A program made the translations under genes and the position numbers. Positions 21,196-28,974 of a stretch of 38,899 bases of DNA are shown piece by piece (position 1 is the first letter of the stretch; each line of letters opens with the position of its first letter). Under the pieces are notes generated by a model. That model worked only from the letters and a program-made list of their open reading frames with translations. It was not told the DNA's origin and did not search any database. This stretch comes from Lachnospiraceae bacterium (GTDB taxonomy: Bacteria; Bacillota; Clostridia; Lachnospirales; Lachnospiraceae): the NCBI GenBank assembly GCA_015258095.1, contig JABZIV010000020.1, positions 1 through 38,899 of the forward strand, given 5' to 3'.

Positions 21196-22536
21196 TTAAT
21201 TGTCCAAGAATCCCTTATAATTTCGAATCACCATTTGTGAATCAATTGCTTTCAAAGTCTCTAAAACAACCCCGACGATAATGATGAGGGAGGTTCCGGA
21301 GAAAGAAATACGACTCACATTGAACATACCGGAAATGAAAATCGGAACAAGTGCAACAATAGCAAGTCCTGTCGCACCGATAAACACGATGTAGCGAAGA
21401 ATGCCGTCCAGATAGTCGCTGGTTGGCTTTCCCGGTCTGATTCCCGGAATAAATCCGCCCTGTTTCTTCATGTTATTCGCCACTTCCAAAGGATTGAAAG
21501 AAATGGAAGTATAGAAATAAGCGAAGAAATAAAGTAACGCAATGTATAAAATGAGTCCCAACGAGTAAATCGGGGCGTTCGGATTCATCCACGAACCGGA
21601 ATTCAATGCCATGATAATCTTTCCGATAATGGTACTGTTGTTTACGTGCAAGATCTGCCCGAGTACGACCGGCATCGTCAGAAGGGAGGAAGCAAAGATA
21701 ACCGGCATAACGCTCGCCGTGTTCACCTTCAACGGAATCTGTGATTGCTGTCCGCCAACCATCCCTCTTCCCTGTACACGTCTACTGTACTGTACCGGGA
21801 TTCTTCTTTCCGCATCCTGCAATACCACCGTAAAGCAGACCATACAGAAAACCGCCACAGCAATGATGATGGCAGCCACTACCATGGTTGCAATATTGTG
21901 GTTCATGATAAAGCGTTCATACAGAGTGATAAAATCCTGCGGGATGGAAGAGAGAATGTTAAATAAAAGAACGAGGGAAATACCGTTTCCAACCCCTTTA
22001 TCCGTTATTCTTTCTCCAATCCACATCAGAAGAGCGGAACCTGCGGTCATCGCAACTACGCAAATCACTACTCCGGCAATCTTACGGAAAATACTTCCCT
22101 CCGCATATCCAATCAAAAGACCGGAACCGCCAAATCCGACTGCCATAGCCATGGACTCCAAAAGAGCAAGACCGATAGTCACATATCTTGTGTATTCCGT
22201 CAGTTTTCTTCTTCCCTCTTCTCCATCTTTCTGAATCTCTTCCAGGGCGGGAATCGCCACGGTGAGAAGCTGAATAATAATGGAAGAAGTAATATAGGGT
22301 GTAATGGATAAGGCAAAAATACTGAGCTGTTCAAAGGATCCACCCGTCATGGAGTTGAACCAGCCGAACGCATCGTTTCCTGCCATATTCTTAAATAAAT
22401 CTCCAAAATATCCCGGATTTACACCCGGGATAGGAAGATTAGAGCCAAAACGAATTACTACAAGCATCAGAAGTACGAAAATCAAGCGATCCCGTAAATC
22501 TTTCACTTTAAAGGCATTTCGTATTGTCTGAAGCAT
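21196..22536 (-). CDS. secY: Protein translocase channel subunit SecY
   Basis: SecY forms the protein-conducting channel for Sec-dependent secretion and membrane insertion. The 446-residue protein has ten hydrophobic segments, the periplasmic plug region after TM1 (VRFGSNLPIPGVNP), the family signature GIT-like ALSITPYITSSIIIQLL near residue 75, and the cytosolic loop PVQYSRRVQGRG (near 245) plus the NNMKKQGGFIPGIRPG motif needed for SecA function. Length is normal. Its ATG overlaps the rplO stop by one base (TAATG), giving coupling with ribosomal protein synthesis. Confidence 0.98.
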   Translation of the reverse strand: MLQTIRNAFKVKDLRDRLIFVLLMLVVIRFGSNLPIPGVNPGYFGDLFKNMAGNDAFGWFNSMTGGSFEQLSIFALSITPYITSSIIIQLLTVAIPALEEIQKDGEEGRRKLTEYTRYVTIGLALLESMAMAVGFGGSGLLIGYAEGSIFRKIAGVVICVVAMTAGSALLMWIGERITDKGVGNGISLVLLFNILSSIPQDFITLYERFIMNHNIATMVVAAIIIAVAVFCMVCFTVVLQDAERRIPVQYSRRVQGRGMVGGQQSQIPLKVNTASVMPVIFASSLLTMPVVLGQILHVNNSTIIGKIIMALNSGSWMNPNAPIYSLGLILYIALLYFFAYFYTSISFNPLEVANNMKKQGGFIPGIRPGKPTSDYLDGILRYIVFIGATGLAIVALVPIFISGMFNVSRISFSGTSLIIIVGVVLETLKAIDSQMVIRNYKGFLDN

Positions 22537-22979
22537 TAAATCACCTCACAGGTTCCGCCACAAGCCTCAATCTTTTCTTTTGCCCCTTCCGAGAAAGCAT
22601 TTGCTTTCACGGTAAGCTTCTTTTTCAGCTCTCCGTTTCCAAGAATCTTTACACCGTCGTTTAACTTACGGATGATTCTCTTTTCAAGTAAGCTCTCCGG
22701 ATTGACTTCCTCTCCGGCATTGTACTTTGCTTCCAATACGGAAACATTGATTCCCGTAATAATCTTCGAGTTGGGATCTGTAAATCCTCTCTTCGGAATA
22801 CGACGGAATAAAGGCATCTGTCCACCTTCGAAACCAAGTCTCGGTGCACCGGAACGAGCCTTCTGTCCCTTATGTCCCTTACCTGCTGTCTTTCCATTTC
22901 CTGAACCGTGGCCTCTGCCGCGACGGAAATTCTGGGAGTGCTTAGAGCCCTCAGCAGGAGATAAATTTGCTAACTCCAT
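22536..22979 (-). CDS. rplO: 50S ribosomal protein L15
   Basis: L15 is a late-assembling protein of the large subunit core. The 147-residue product starts MELANLSPAEGSKHSQNFR and has the glycine/arginine-rich N-terminal extension (GRGHGSGNGKTAGKGHKGQK) that threads into 23S rRNA, then GFEGGQMPLFRRIPKRGF and the C-terminal globular domain. It is 11 bases after rpmD and coupled to secY. Confidence 0.98.
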   Translation of the reverse strand: MELANLSPAEGSKHSQNFRRGRGHGSGNGKTAGKGHKGQKARSGAPRLGFEGGQMPLFRRIPKRGFTDPNSKIITGINVSVLEAKYNAGEEVNPESLLEKRIIRKLNDGVKILGNGELKKKLTVKANAFSEGAKEKIEACGGTCEVI

Positions 22980-22990
22980 ATTTCGCCTCC

Positions 22991-23173
22991 TTAGATTTCT
23001 TCCACTTTTACTAAGTGATTGACTTTCTGAATCATTCCCTTAGTAGCGCCGTTGTTGGGAAGCTCAACGGATTGACGAATCTTCTTTAATCCAAGAGCTT
23101 GCACAGTTGCCTTCTGCTTAGGGATGGCACCGATTGTAGACTTTACTAAAGTAATTCTTAATTTATCAGCCAT
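22991..23173 (-). CDS. rpmD: 50S ribosomal protein L30
   Basis: A 60-residue L30 of the bacterial short type, binding 23S rRNA domain II and 5S-proximal regions. The family pattern LRITLVKSTIGAIPKQKATVQALGLKKI and the terminal GMIQKVNHLVKVEE are complete (shown split: TLVKSTIGAIPKQKATV, GMIQKVNHLVKV). It lies 10 bases after rpsE. Not all bacteria keep L30; this one does, in the standard spc position. Confidence 0.97.
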   Translation of the reverse strand: MADKLRITLVKSTIGAIPKQKATVQALGLKKIRQSVELPNNGATKGMIQKVNHLVKVEEI

Positions 23174-23183
23174 GATACCCCCC

Positions 23184-23693
23184 TTAACCTGTAATCTCTG
23201 CTACTGTCTTTCCACGAAGAACCGCGAACTGCTCCGGTGTCTTCATAGAGGTAAGACCCTGTAAAGTAGCATAAACCACATTTGTTTTATTGTTTGATCC
23301 TAAGGATTTTGTACGGATGTTCTTAATTCCTGCAAGTTCGCAGACCATACGTGCCGGACCGCCGGCGATGATTCCGGTTCCTTCCGGAGCCTTCTTCAGA
23401 AGAACGGTAGATGCACCGAACTTTCCGATATAGTCGTGCGGAACTGACTTATCCTCATTTACCGGTACAGTAACGATATGTCTTACTGCAGCCTCTTTTG
23501 CTTTCCGGATTGCCTCAGGAACTTCCGCTGCCTTTCCTGTTCCGCAACCCACATGACCGTTCCCGTCTCCTACTACTACAAGAGCGGAGAATCTCATGGT
23601 ACGACCACCCTTAACAGTCTTCGCTACACGCTTGATAGCGACTACACTGTCATTTAATTCTAACTGATTTGCGTCAATTTTTTCGCGCTTCAT
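23184..23693 (-). CDS. rpsE: 30S ribosomal protein S5
   Basis: S5 helps decoding fidelity and mRNA unwinding at the 30S entry site. The 169-residue product has the double-stranded-RNA-binding-like N-domain with RVAKTVKGGRTMRFSALVVVGDGNGHVG (split: VAKTVKGGRTMRFSALVV, GDGNGHVGCGTGKAAEV) and the C-terminal domain RMVCELAGIKNIRTKSLGSNN. The KGGRTM loop is where spectinomycin-resistance changes occur in other species; it looks wild type. It is 21 bases after rplR. Confidence 0.98.
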   Translation of the reverse strand: MKREKIDANQLELNDSVVAIKRVAKTVKGGRTMRFSALVVVGDGNGHVGCGTGKAAEVPEAIRKAKEAAVRHIVTVPVNEDKSVPHDYIGKFGASTVLLKKAPEGTGIIAGGPARMVCELAGIKNIRTKSLGSNNKTNVVYATLQGLTSMKTPEQFAVLRGKTVAEITG

Positions 23694-23714
23694 CTTAGTG
23701 ATTTCTCCTCTCGA

Positions 23715-24077
23715 TTAGAATACAAGTCCGGCTTCTCTCGCAGCATCTGCAAGAGCCTGAACCTTACCATGATACAGGAATCCGGCTCTGTCGAATACGA
23801 CTTCCTTGATTCCCTTCGCTACTGCCTTCTCAGCAATAGACTTGCCGACAAACTGCGCTGCTTCCACAGTATCGGTATACTGCAGGCCTGCATTCTTATC
23901 CAAGGTAGAAGCTGCACACAAGGTATTTCCGGCAACATCATCGATAAGCTGTGCATAAATATGCTTGTTGGAACGAAATACTGCAAGACGAGGTCTCTCA
24001 GGAGTTCCGGACAAACGGTTTCTGATTCTTGCGTGCTTTTTTTGACGAAGCTCGGCTTTATTTTTCTTACTAACCAT
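23715..24077 (-). CDS. rplR: 50S ribosomal protein L18
   Basis: L18 binds 5S rRNA and links it to 23S rRNA. The 120-residue protein has the basic N-terminus (KKNKAELRQKKHARIRNRLSGT, split: KKNKAELRQKKHAR and RNRLSGTPERPRLAVFRSN) and the conserved KHIYAQLIDD and VVFDRAGFLYHGKVQALADAAREAGL core. It is 15 bases after rplF. Confidence 0.98.
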   Translation of the reverse strand: MVSKKNKAELRQKKHARIRNRLSGTPERPRLAVFRSNKHIYAQLIDDVAGNTLCAASTLDKNAGLQYTDTVEAAQFVGKSIAEKAVAKGIKEVVFDRAGFLYHGKVQALADAAREAGLVF

Positions 24078-24092
24078 TCTACTTTCCTCCTA

Positions 24093-24632
24093 TTATTTCT
24101 TACCGGTCTTTCCGACTTTACGACGGATAACTTCGGTAGCATACTTGATACCCTTGCCCTTGTAAGGCTCCGGTGCTCTCTTCCCACGGATTTCTGCAGC
24201 GTACTGTCCAACCTTTTCCTTATCAATTCCCTTTACGAAAATGGTATTGGTTCCTTCCAGTACAGTCTCAATTCCTTCCGGATCTTCCATCGTAACCGGG
24301 TGAGAATAACCGAGGGTCAAAGTCAAGGTCTTGCCCTGCTTTGCAGCTCTGTAACCCACACCGTTAATTTCCAGCTTCTTCTCATAGCCGTTCGATACGC
24401 CCTCAACCATGTTGAAAAGAAGGGCTCTCGTCAAACCGTGTAAAGACTTCTCTTTCTTATTGTCATTCGGACGGGAAACGAGGAGATGTCCATCCTCTTC
24501 CTTGATTCCGATTTCTTTTGCAAAGGTTCTTTCCAAAGTTCCCTTCGGTCCCTTTACCTTTACTACATTGTCCTTAATCTCAACAGTAACGCCTGCCGGG
24601 ATCGCGACCGGTAATTTTCCGATACGTGACAT
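24093..24632 (-). CDS. rplF: 50S ribosomal protein L6
   Basis: L6 lies near the factor-binding site by the sarcin-ricin loop. The 179-residue product has the two repeated L6 domains: MSRIGKLPVAIPAGVTVEI with VKGPKGTLERTF, and the C-terminal VGQYAAEIRGKRAPEPYKGKGI signature (split: GQYAAEIRGKRAPEPYKGKG). It is 61 bases after rpsH, and the normal length argues against truncation. Confidence 0.98.
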   Translation of the reverse strand: MSRIGKLPVAIPAGVTVEIKDNVVKVKGPKGTLERTFAKEIGIKEEDGHLLVSRPNDNKKEKSLHGLTRALLFNMVEGVSNGYEKKLEINGVGYRAAKQGKTLTLTLGYSHPVTMEDPEGIETVLEGTNTIFVKGIDKEKVGQYAAEIRGKRAPEPYKGKGIKYATEVIRRKVGKTGKK

Positions 24633-24693
24633 AGTATACTCCTCTCTTAAATTCTCAGTAAAATACTGTTTTCAGAAAATATATTCCGACAGA

Positions 24694-25095
24694 TTACCAT
24701 ACAAAGGCAAGGACTTCTCCACCTACACCCTTTTGTCTTGCTTCCTTGTCGGTGATTACACCCTGGTTTGTAGAAATGATTGCAGTTCCCAGTCCGCCAA
24801 GTACTCTCGGCATATTCTCTTTACCGGCATATACACGAAGACCGGGCTTGGAGATTTTGCGAATGCCGGAGATAATCTTGTCATCCTTACTTGCCCCATA
24901 CTTTAAACCGATTTTGATGTCCTGGAACTTTCCGTTCTCTACGATTTCGCAGCTTGCGATATATCCCTCTTTCAGAAGAATCTCAGCAATGGCTTTCTTC
25001 ATCTTAGAAGCCGGAATCAAAACTGAATCATGCTTTGCAGTATTTGCATTACGAATTCTTGTAAGCATATCTGCGATTGGATCACTCATACTCAT
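24694..25095 (-). CDS. rpsH: 30S ribosomal protein S8
   Basis: S8 binds the central domain of 16S rRNA and in E. coli represses the spc operon by binding mRNA at the L5 start. The 133-residue product starts MSMSDPIADMLTRIRNAN and ends with the family C-terminus GVITDKEARQKGVGGEVLAFVW. The frame stays open 37 codons further upstream, but AAAGGATATCCGTAAA before ATG 25095 and homology set the start. A 115-base gap with a perfect 11-bp hairpin separates it from rpsN, larger than most gaps here. Confidence 0.97.
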   Translation of the reverse strand: MSMSDPIADMLTRIRNANTAKHDSVLIPASKMKKAIAEILLKEGYIASCEIVENGKFQDIKIGLKYGASKDDKIISGIRKISKPGLRVYAGKENMPRVLGGLGTAIISTNQGVITDKEARQKGVGGEVLAFVW

Positions 25096-25172
25096 TTTAC
25101 GGATATCCTTTCTTCTTTCTTTTATCCAAAAAGGCGATGAAGCGCTTTCCGCTCTTCCCGTCTTTTCTTTCG

Positions 25173-25196
25173 GAATACCGCTTAAAAGCGGTATTC
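25173..25196 (-). promoter_or_regulatory. Perfect hairpin in the rpsN-rpsH gap
   Basis: GAATACCGCTT (25173-25183) and AAGCGGTATTC (25186-25196) form an 11-bp stem with a 2-base centre, 14 bases beyond the rpsN stop. No T tract follows on the transcribed strand, so it is more likely a processing or stability hairpin, or a DNA palindrome, than a terminator. Confidence 0.55.
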
Positions 25197-25210
25197 TTCG
25201 TGACAACTAC

Positions 25211-25396
25211 TTACCAAGATGCTTTCCGAACACCGGGAATCTCTCCCTTGTATGCGAGTTCACGGAAGCATACACGGCAGATTCCATACTTACGAAGTAC
25301 GGAATGCGGACGTCCGCAAATCTTACATCTTGTATATTCTCTTGTGGAGAACTTTGCAGGTCTTTGCTGCTTTAATTTCATTGATAATTTTGCCAT
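25211..25396 (-). CDS. rpsN: 30S ribosomal protein S14, zinc-binding type Z
   Basis: S14 is in the 30S head. The 61-residue short form carries CKIC and CRVC, giving Cys24, 27, 40 and 43 as a zinc site; the long Cys-less form is about 89-101 residues. The ending GEIPGVRKASW is the family C-terminus. It is in the normal spc position, 12 bases after rplE. Whether a zinc-independent paralogue exists elsewhere cannot be told from the window. Confidence 0.98.
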   Translation of the reverse strand: MAKLSMKLKQQRPAKFSTREYTRCKICGRPHSVLRKYGICRVCFRELAYKGEIPGVRKASW

Positions 25397-25408
25397 TTTT
25401 TCCTCCGA

Positions 25409-25948
25409 TTATTTCGCAAAAGGCATATTGAACAGGGTAAGCAGTTCTCTGGACTCTTCATCGGTCTTCGCCGTTGTAACGAAGATGATATCCATTCCTC
25501 TTACCTTGTCTACCTTATCGAACTCGATTTCAGGGAAAATAATCTGCTCTTTGATTCCAAGGGCATAGTTTCCTCTGCCATCGAAGGCATTCGGGTTCAC
25601 ACCGCGGAAGTCTCTTACACGGGGAAGAGCCAGGTTGATCAAACGATCAGCAAACTCGTACATCTTCTCTCCGCGAAGGGTAACCTTACATCCGATAGCC
25701 TGTCCCTCTCTGATCTTGAAGTTCGCAACAGACTTTCTAGCCTTTGTGGTTACTGCGTGCTGCCCTGTGATAATCTCTAAATCACGAACGGCACTGTCGA
25801 GAACCTTGGAATTTTCTTTTGCTTCACCAACACCCATGTTGATGACGATTTTCTCAAGCTTTGGAATTTCGTTTACGTTCTTATAATTGAACTTCTTACG
25901 CAAAGCTTCTTTGATTTCGCTATTATAAATATCCTTTAATCTAGCCAT
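25409..25948 (-). CDS. rplE: 50S ribosomal protein L5
   Basis: L5 binds 5S rRNA and contacts S13 and P-site tRNA. The 179-residue product begins MARLKDIYNSEIKEALRKKF and has IPKLEKIVINMGVGEA, ITGQHAVTTKARKSVANFKIR and the C-terminal GMDIIFVTTAKTDEESRELL, all canonical. It is 20 bases after rplX. Confidence 0.98.
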   Translation of the reverse strand: MARLKDIYNSEIKEALRKKFNYKNVNEIPKLEKIVINMGVGEAKENSKVLDSAVRDLEIITGQHAVTTKARKSVANFKIREGQAIGCKVTLRGEKMYEFADRLINLALPRVRDFRGVNPNAFDGRGNYALGIKEQIIFPEIEFDKVDKVRGMDIIFVTTAKTDEESRELLTLFNMPFAK

Positions 25949-25968
25949 CTCTCGATTCCTCCTTTCTC

Positions 25969-26274
25969 TTAATCAATAACCTTGCCGGTCTTCTTCGCAA
26001 CACGTACCTTCTTGCCATTTTCAACCTTGAAACCGACTCTTGTCGCCTGTCCGTCTACAAGAAGCATCACATTGGAGGCATCCAGTGCAGCTTCCTTCTT
26101 TAAGAGTCCGCCCTGCGGATTTGCCTGGCTCGGCTTCTGGTGCTTGGTTACCATATTGCAACCTTCTACCACTACCTTGTTGGTCTTCGGATCAAAGGAT
26201 AAAACTTTACCCTCTTTTCCTTTATCCTTACCGGTAATGATTCTTACCATATCGTCTTTCTTAATTCTACGCAT
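25969..26274 (-). CDS. rplX: 50S ribosomal protein L24
   Basis: L24 starts 50S assembly and lies at the exit tunnel mouth. The 101-residue product starts MRRIKKDDMVRIITGKDKGKEG, with the KOW motif DMVRIITGKDKGKEGKVLS near the N-terminus, then VEGCNMVTKHQKPSQANPQGG. The frame opens 11 codons earlier, inside rplN, but AAGGAGGGGAGCCGT before ATG 26274 decides the start, 13 bases beyond the rplN stop. Confidence 0.97.
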   Translation of the reverse strand: MRRIKKDDMVRIITGKDKGKEGKVLSFDPKTNKVVVEGCNMVTKHQKPSQANPQGGLLKKEAALDASNVMLLVDGQATRVGFKVENGKKVRVAKKTGKVID

Positions 26275-26287
26275 ACGGCTCCCCTCC

Positions 26288-26656
26288 TTATAATACTTCC
26301 GGGGCAAGGGAAACGATCTTCATGTAACCATGATCTCTCAACTCTCTTGCTACCGGTCCAAAGATACGGGTGCCCTTCGGCGTATTGTCCTCTTTCAGGA
26401 TTACTGCTGCATTTTCATCAAAACGGATATAGCTTCCGTCTTTTCTTCTTGTTTCGTCAACAGTACGAACCACAACAGCCTTTACCACATCACCCTTTTT
26501 CACCTGTCCGCCGGGAATAGCATCCTTTACGGAAGCCACAATGGTATCTCCTATAGCGGCATATCTTCTGGTTGAGCCACCCATAACTCTGATGCAAAGA
26601 AGTTCTCTTGCACCTGTGTTATCAGCAACTCTCAGTCTTGTTTCCTGCTGAATCAT
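26288..26656 (-). CDS. rplN: 50S ribosomal protein L14
   Basis: L14 forms bridges to the 30S subunit and is the docking site of the silencing factor RsfS. The 122-residue protein has MIQQETRLRVADNTGARELL and the C-terminal GTRIFGPVARELRDHGYMKIVSLAPEVL (split: GTRIFGPVARELRD, YMKIVSLAPEVL), with full family length. It is 22 bases after rpsQ. Confidence 0.98.
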   Translation of the reverse strand: MIQQETRLRVADNTGARELLCIRVMGGSTRRYAAIGDTIVASVKDAIPGGQVKKGDVVKAVVVRTVDETRRKDGSYIRFDENAAVILKEDNTPKGTRIFGPVARELRDHGYMKIVSLAPEVL

Positions 26657-26678
26657 ATATGCTCCTTCCTTGCGTCAA

Positions 26679-26933
26679 TTACTTCGCCTTCTCAATGATG
26701 GAAACGAGTCTCCATCTCTTGGTCTTGGACAAAGGTCTGGTTGCCATTACCTTAACTGTATCTCCCTCACCGGCTTCATTGTTCTCGTCATGTGCATAAA
26801 TCTTCACAGTACGCTTCACAATCTTTCCGATAAGCGGGTGCTTCACGTGATCTTCGATAGCGATAACGATGGTCTTGTCCATCTTTGCACTAACCACCTT
26901 ACCGGTACGGGTTTTTCTCAGATTTCTTTCCAT
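26679..26933 (-). CDS. rpsQ: 30S ribosomal protein S17
   Basis: S17 is a primary 16S rRNA-binding OB-fold protein. The 84-residue product begins MERNLRKTRTGKVVSAKMDK and has the signature GDTVKVMATRPLSKTKRWRL near the C-terminus. A GTG further upstream (26954) overlaps the rpmC stop, but the family N-terminus and GGGAG 9 bases before ATG 26933 support the shorter start, 17 bases after rpmC. Confidence 0.97.
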   Translation of the reverse strand: MERNLRKTRTGKVVSAKMDKTIVIAIEDHVKHPLIGKIVKRTVKIYAHDENNEAGEGDTVKVMATRPLSKTKRWRLVSIIEKAK

Positions 26934-26950
26934 TCTTCTGTTCTCCCTTC

Positions 26951-27154
26951 TCACGCTTTCGCTTTCTCAGTGATAACAGTCTGAATCCGAGCGATGTTTT
27001 TCCGAACCTCGGTAATGCGGGCTGTATTATCCAACTGATTGGTTGCATTCTGGAATCGCAGATTGAAAAGTTCCTTCTTTGCGGAAACCAGCTCTTCATT
27101 CAGCTGCTCAGCTGACTTTGCCTTCAGCTCTTCTAAATATGTTTTCTTTTTCAT
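26951..27154 (-). CDS. rpmC: 50S ribosomal protein L29
   Basis: L29 is a two-helix protein beside the tunnel exit, forming part of the SRP and trigger-factor docking site with L23. The 67-residue product (KKTYLEELKAKSAEQLNEEL, then KELFNLRFQNATNQLDNTAR and IARIQTVITEK) is full length. Its ATG overlaps the rplP stop by one base, so translation is coupled. Confidence 0.97.
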   Translation of the reverse strand: MKKKTYLEELKAKSAEQLNEELVSAKKELFNLRFQNATNQLDNTARITEVRKNIARIQTVITEKAKA

Positions 27155-27582
27155 TAGTTATCACCGCCTTCCAGATCTGCTTTTGCGACGATCTTGCAGT
27201 TACAGGGAAGCTTGTGAGAAGCAAGTCTAAGCGCCTCTCTGGCAACTTCTTCCGGTACACCGGCAATCTCGAATAAAACACGGCCCGGCTTAACAACGGC
27301 TACCCAATACTCTGTAGCACCTTTTCCGGATCCCATACGTACTCCCAAAGGTTTAGCGGAAACGGGCTTATCCGGGAAAATGTCGATCCAAACTTTACCA
27401 CCACGCTTGATGTATCTTGTAAGGGCAATTCTGGCTGCCTCAATTTGATTGGATCTGATCCAACAAGGTTCTGTGGAAACAATACCGAACTCTCCGTGGC
27501 TGACTGTATTCCCTCTGGAGGCCTTACCGGTCATTCTGCCACGCATCTGCTTACGGAATTTCGTTCTCTTAGGCATTAACAT
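27154..27582 (-). CDS. rplP: 50S ribosomal protein L16
   Basis: L16 organises the A-site architecture of the 50S. The 142-residue protein begins MLMPKRTKFRKQMRGRMTGK and has the conserved WIDIFPDKPVSAKPLGVRMGSGKG (split: WIDIFPDKPVSAKPLGVRM, GSGKGATEYWVAVVKPG). The start at ATG 27582 gives the standard MLMPKR N-terminus. It lies 2 bases after the rpsC stop. Confidence 0.98.
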   Translation of the reverse strand: MLMPKRTKFRKQMRGRMTGKASRGNTVSHGEFGIVSTEPCWIRSNQIEAARIALTRYIKRGGKVWIDIFPDKPVSAKPLGVRMGSGKGATEYWVAVVKPGRVLFEIAGVPEEVAREALRLASHKLPCNCKIVAKADLEGGDN

Positions 27583-27584
27583 AG

Positions 27585-28247
27585 TTATTTCTCGCTCCCT
27601 TCCTTATTTTTCTTGGCAGGAAGAACCTCGCCCTTGTAAATCCATACCTTTACACCCAATTTTCCATAGGTCGTATCCGCTTCTGCAAATCCGTAGTCGA
27701 TATCTGCACGAAGGGTCTGCAAAGGAATGGTACCTTCGCTGTAGAACTCCGATCTCGCAATATCCGCTCCGCCGAGACGTCCGGATACAGCCGCCTTAAT
27801 ACCGAGCGCACCGGATTTCATCGTTCTGGACATCGCCTGCTTCAAAGCTCTACGGAAAGAAACACGGTTCTCGAGAGAAAGTGCAATGCTTTCCGCAACA
27901 AGCTGTGCGTCTCTGTCCGGTCTCTTGATTTCTTTAATATCGATAAAGATATTTCTCTTGGTAAACTTCTGTACTTCCTTCTTCAGCTTCTCAATCTCTG
28001 CTCCGCCCTTACCGATAACATAACCGGGCTTCGCTGTGAAGATTGTTACGCGAACCTTATCCTCAGCTGCTCTTTCGATTTCAATCTTAGAGACATTTGC
28101 GGAGTACAGCTTTTTCTTTAAAAACTCTCTGATCTTATGATCTTCAATAAGAGTATCTGCAAAGTTTTTCTTGTCGGCGTACCACTTGGAATCCCAGTCT
28201 TTAATGATCCCGACTCTCATACCGTGCGGATTGACTTTCTGTCCCAT
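27585..28247 (-). CDS. rpsC: 30S ribosomal protein S3
   Basis: S3 lines the mRNA entry channel with S4 and S5 and has helicase-like activity. The 220-residue protein starts MGQKVNPHGMRVGIIKDWDS, has a KH domain (TAKPGYVIGKGGAEIEKL near 72-90), and a C-terminal domain (RTMKSGALGIKAAVSGRLGGADIARSEFYSEG, split: GALGIKAAVSGRLGGADIA, SEFYSEGTIPLQTL). It is 10 bases after rplV. Confidence 0.98.
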   Translation of the reverse strand: MGQKVNPHGMRVGIIKDWDSKWYADKKNFADTLIEDHKIREFLKKKLYSANVSKIEIERAAEDKVRVTIFTAKPGYVIGKGGAEIEKLKKEVQKFTKRNIFIDIKEIKRPDRDAQLVAESIALSLENRVSFRRALKQAMSRTMKSGALGIKAAVSGRLGGADIARSEFYSEGTIPLQTLRADIDYGFAEADTTYGKLGVKVWIYKGEVLPAKKNKEGSEK

Positions 28248-28257
28248 TCTTGCCTCC

Positions 28258-28647
28258 TTACTTTCTTTCGTCCAAAATAACAGTGATGTGAGAGCTTCTC
28301 TTGAAGATTCTGTATGCTCTTCCCTGTGCTCTCGGGTGAATTCTCTTTAAAGTCGGTGCAGCATTCGCAAAGCACTCCGCAACGTAAAGATTTTCCCTGT
28401 TCATATTGTTATTGTTCTCTGCATTGGCAGCAGCGGACTCCAGAAGTTTCTTCAGTAATGTCGAAGCATATCTTGGGTTATAGGTAACAATTCCTAACGC
28501 TTCTTCCAATCCCTTGCCACGAATAGCATCCAAAACAAAGCAAGCTTTCTGTACAGACACTCTAGCATAAGAAAGCTTTGCGGAAGGTCTTTTATCGCTG
28601 TTTGCATTTCTCTCTCTTTTAATCTGAGATCTATGACCTTTTGACAT
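28258..28647 (-). CDS. rplV: 50S ribosomal protein L22
   Basis: L22 lines the nascent-peptide tunnel through a beta-hairpin at which some macrolide-resistance changes arise. The 129-residue protein has a slightly longer basic N-terminus (KGHRSQIKRERNANSDKRPS) and then the canonical AKLSYARVSVQKACFVLDAIRG and AAPTLKRIHPRAQGRAYRI tunnel hairpin, which looks intact. It is 29 bases after rpsS. Confidence 0.97.
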   Translation of the reverse strand: MSKGHRSQIKRERNANSDKRPSAKLSYARVSVQKACFVLDAIRGKGLEEALGIVTYNPRYASTLLKKLLESAAANAENNNNMNRENLYVAECFANAAPTLKRIHPRAQGRAYRIFKRSSHITVILDERK

Positions 28648-28676
28648 TGTTCATGTCCTCCTTTCAATTATGCAGA

Positions 28677-28955
28677 TTATCCTTTTCTCTCGTCGCCGTT
28701 ACCATGATGTCCACGGTAAGTTCTGGTGGCAACGAATTCGCCAAGCTTGTGTCCGACCATATCCTCTGTGATATATACAGGAACATGCTTTCTTCCGTCA
28801 TGAATAGCAATGGTGTGACCTACAAATGACGGGAAGATTGTGGAACGACGAGACCAGGTTTTCACTACTGTCTTTTGATTCTGTGCATTCAGTGCATCTA
28901 CAGCCTTTAAAAGACTCTGATCTGCAAATGGTCCTTTTTTAATAGAACGTGCCAT
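28677..28955 (-). CDS. rpsS: 30S ribosomal protein S19
   Basis: S19 sits on the 30S head next to S13. The 92-residue product is complete: ARSIKKGPFADQSLLKAVD, TWSRRSTIFPSFVGHTIAIH, YITEDMVGHKLGEFVATRT and the terminal GHHGNGDERKG. It is 19 bases after rplB with a GGAGG site before the ATG. Confidence 0.98.
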   Translation of the reverse strand: MARSIKKGPFADQSLLKAVDALNAQNQKTVVKTWSRRSTIFPSFVGHTIAIHDGRKHVPVYITEDMVGHKLGEFVATRTYRGHHGNGDERKG

Positions 28956-28974
28956 TATTCTTTCTCCTCCTCAA

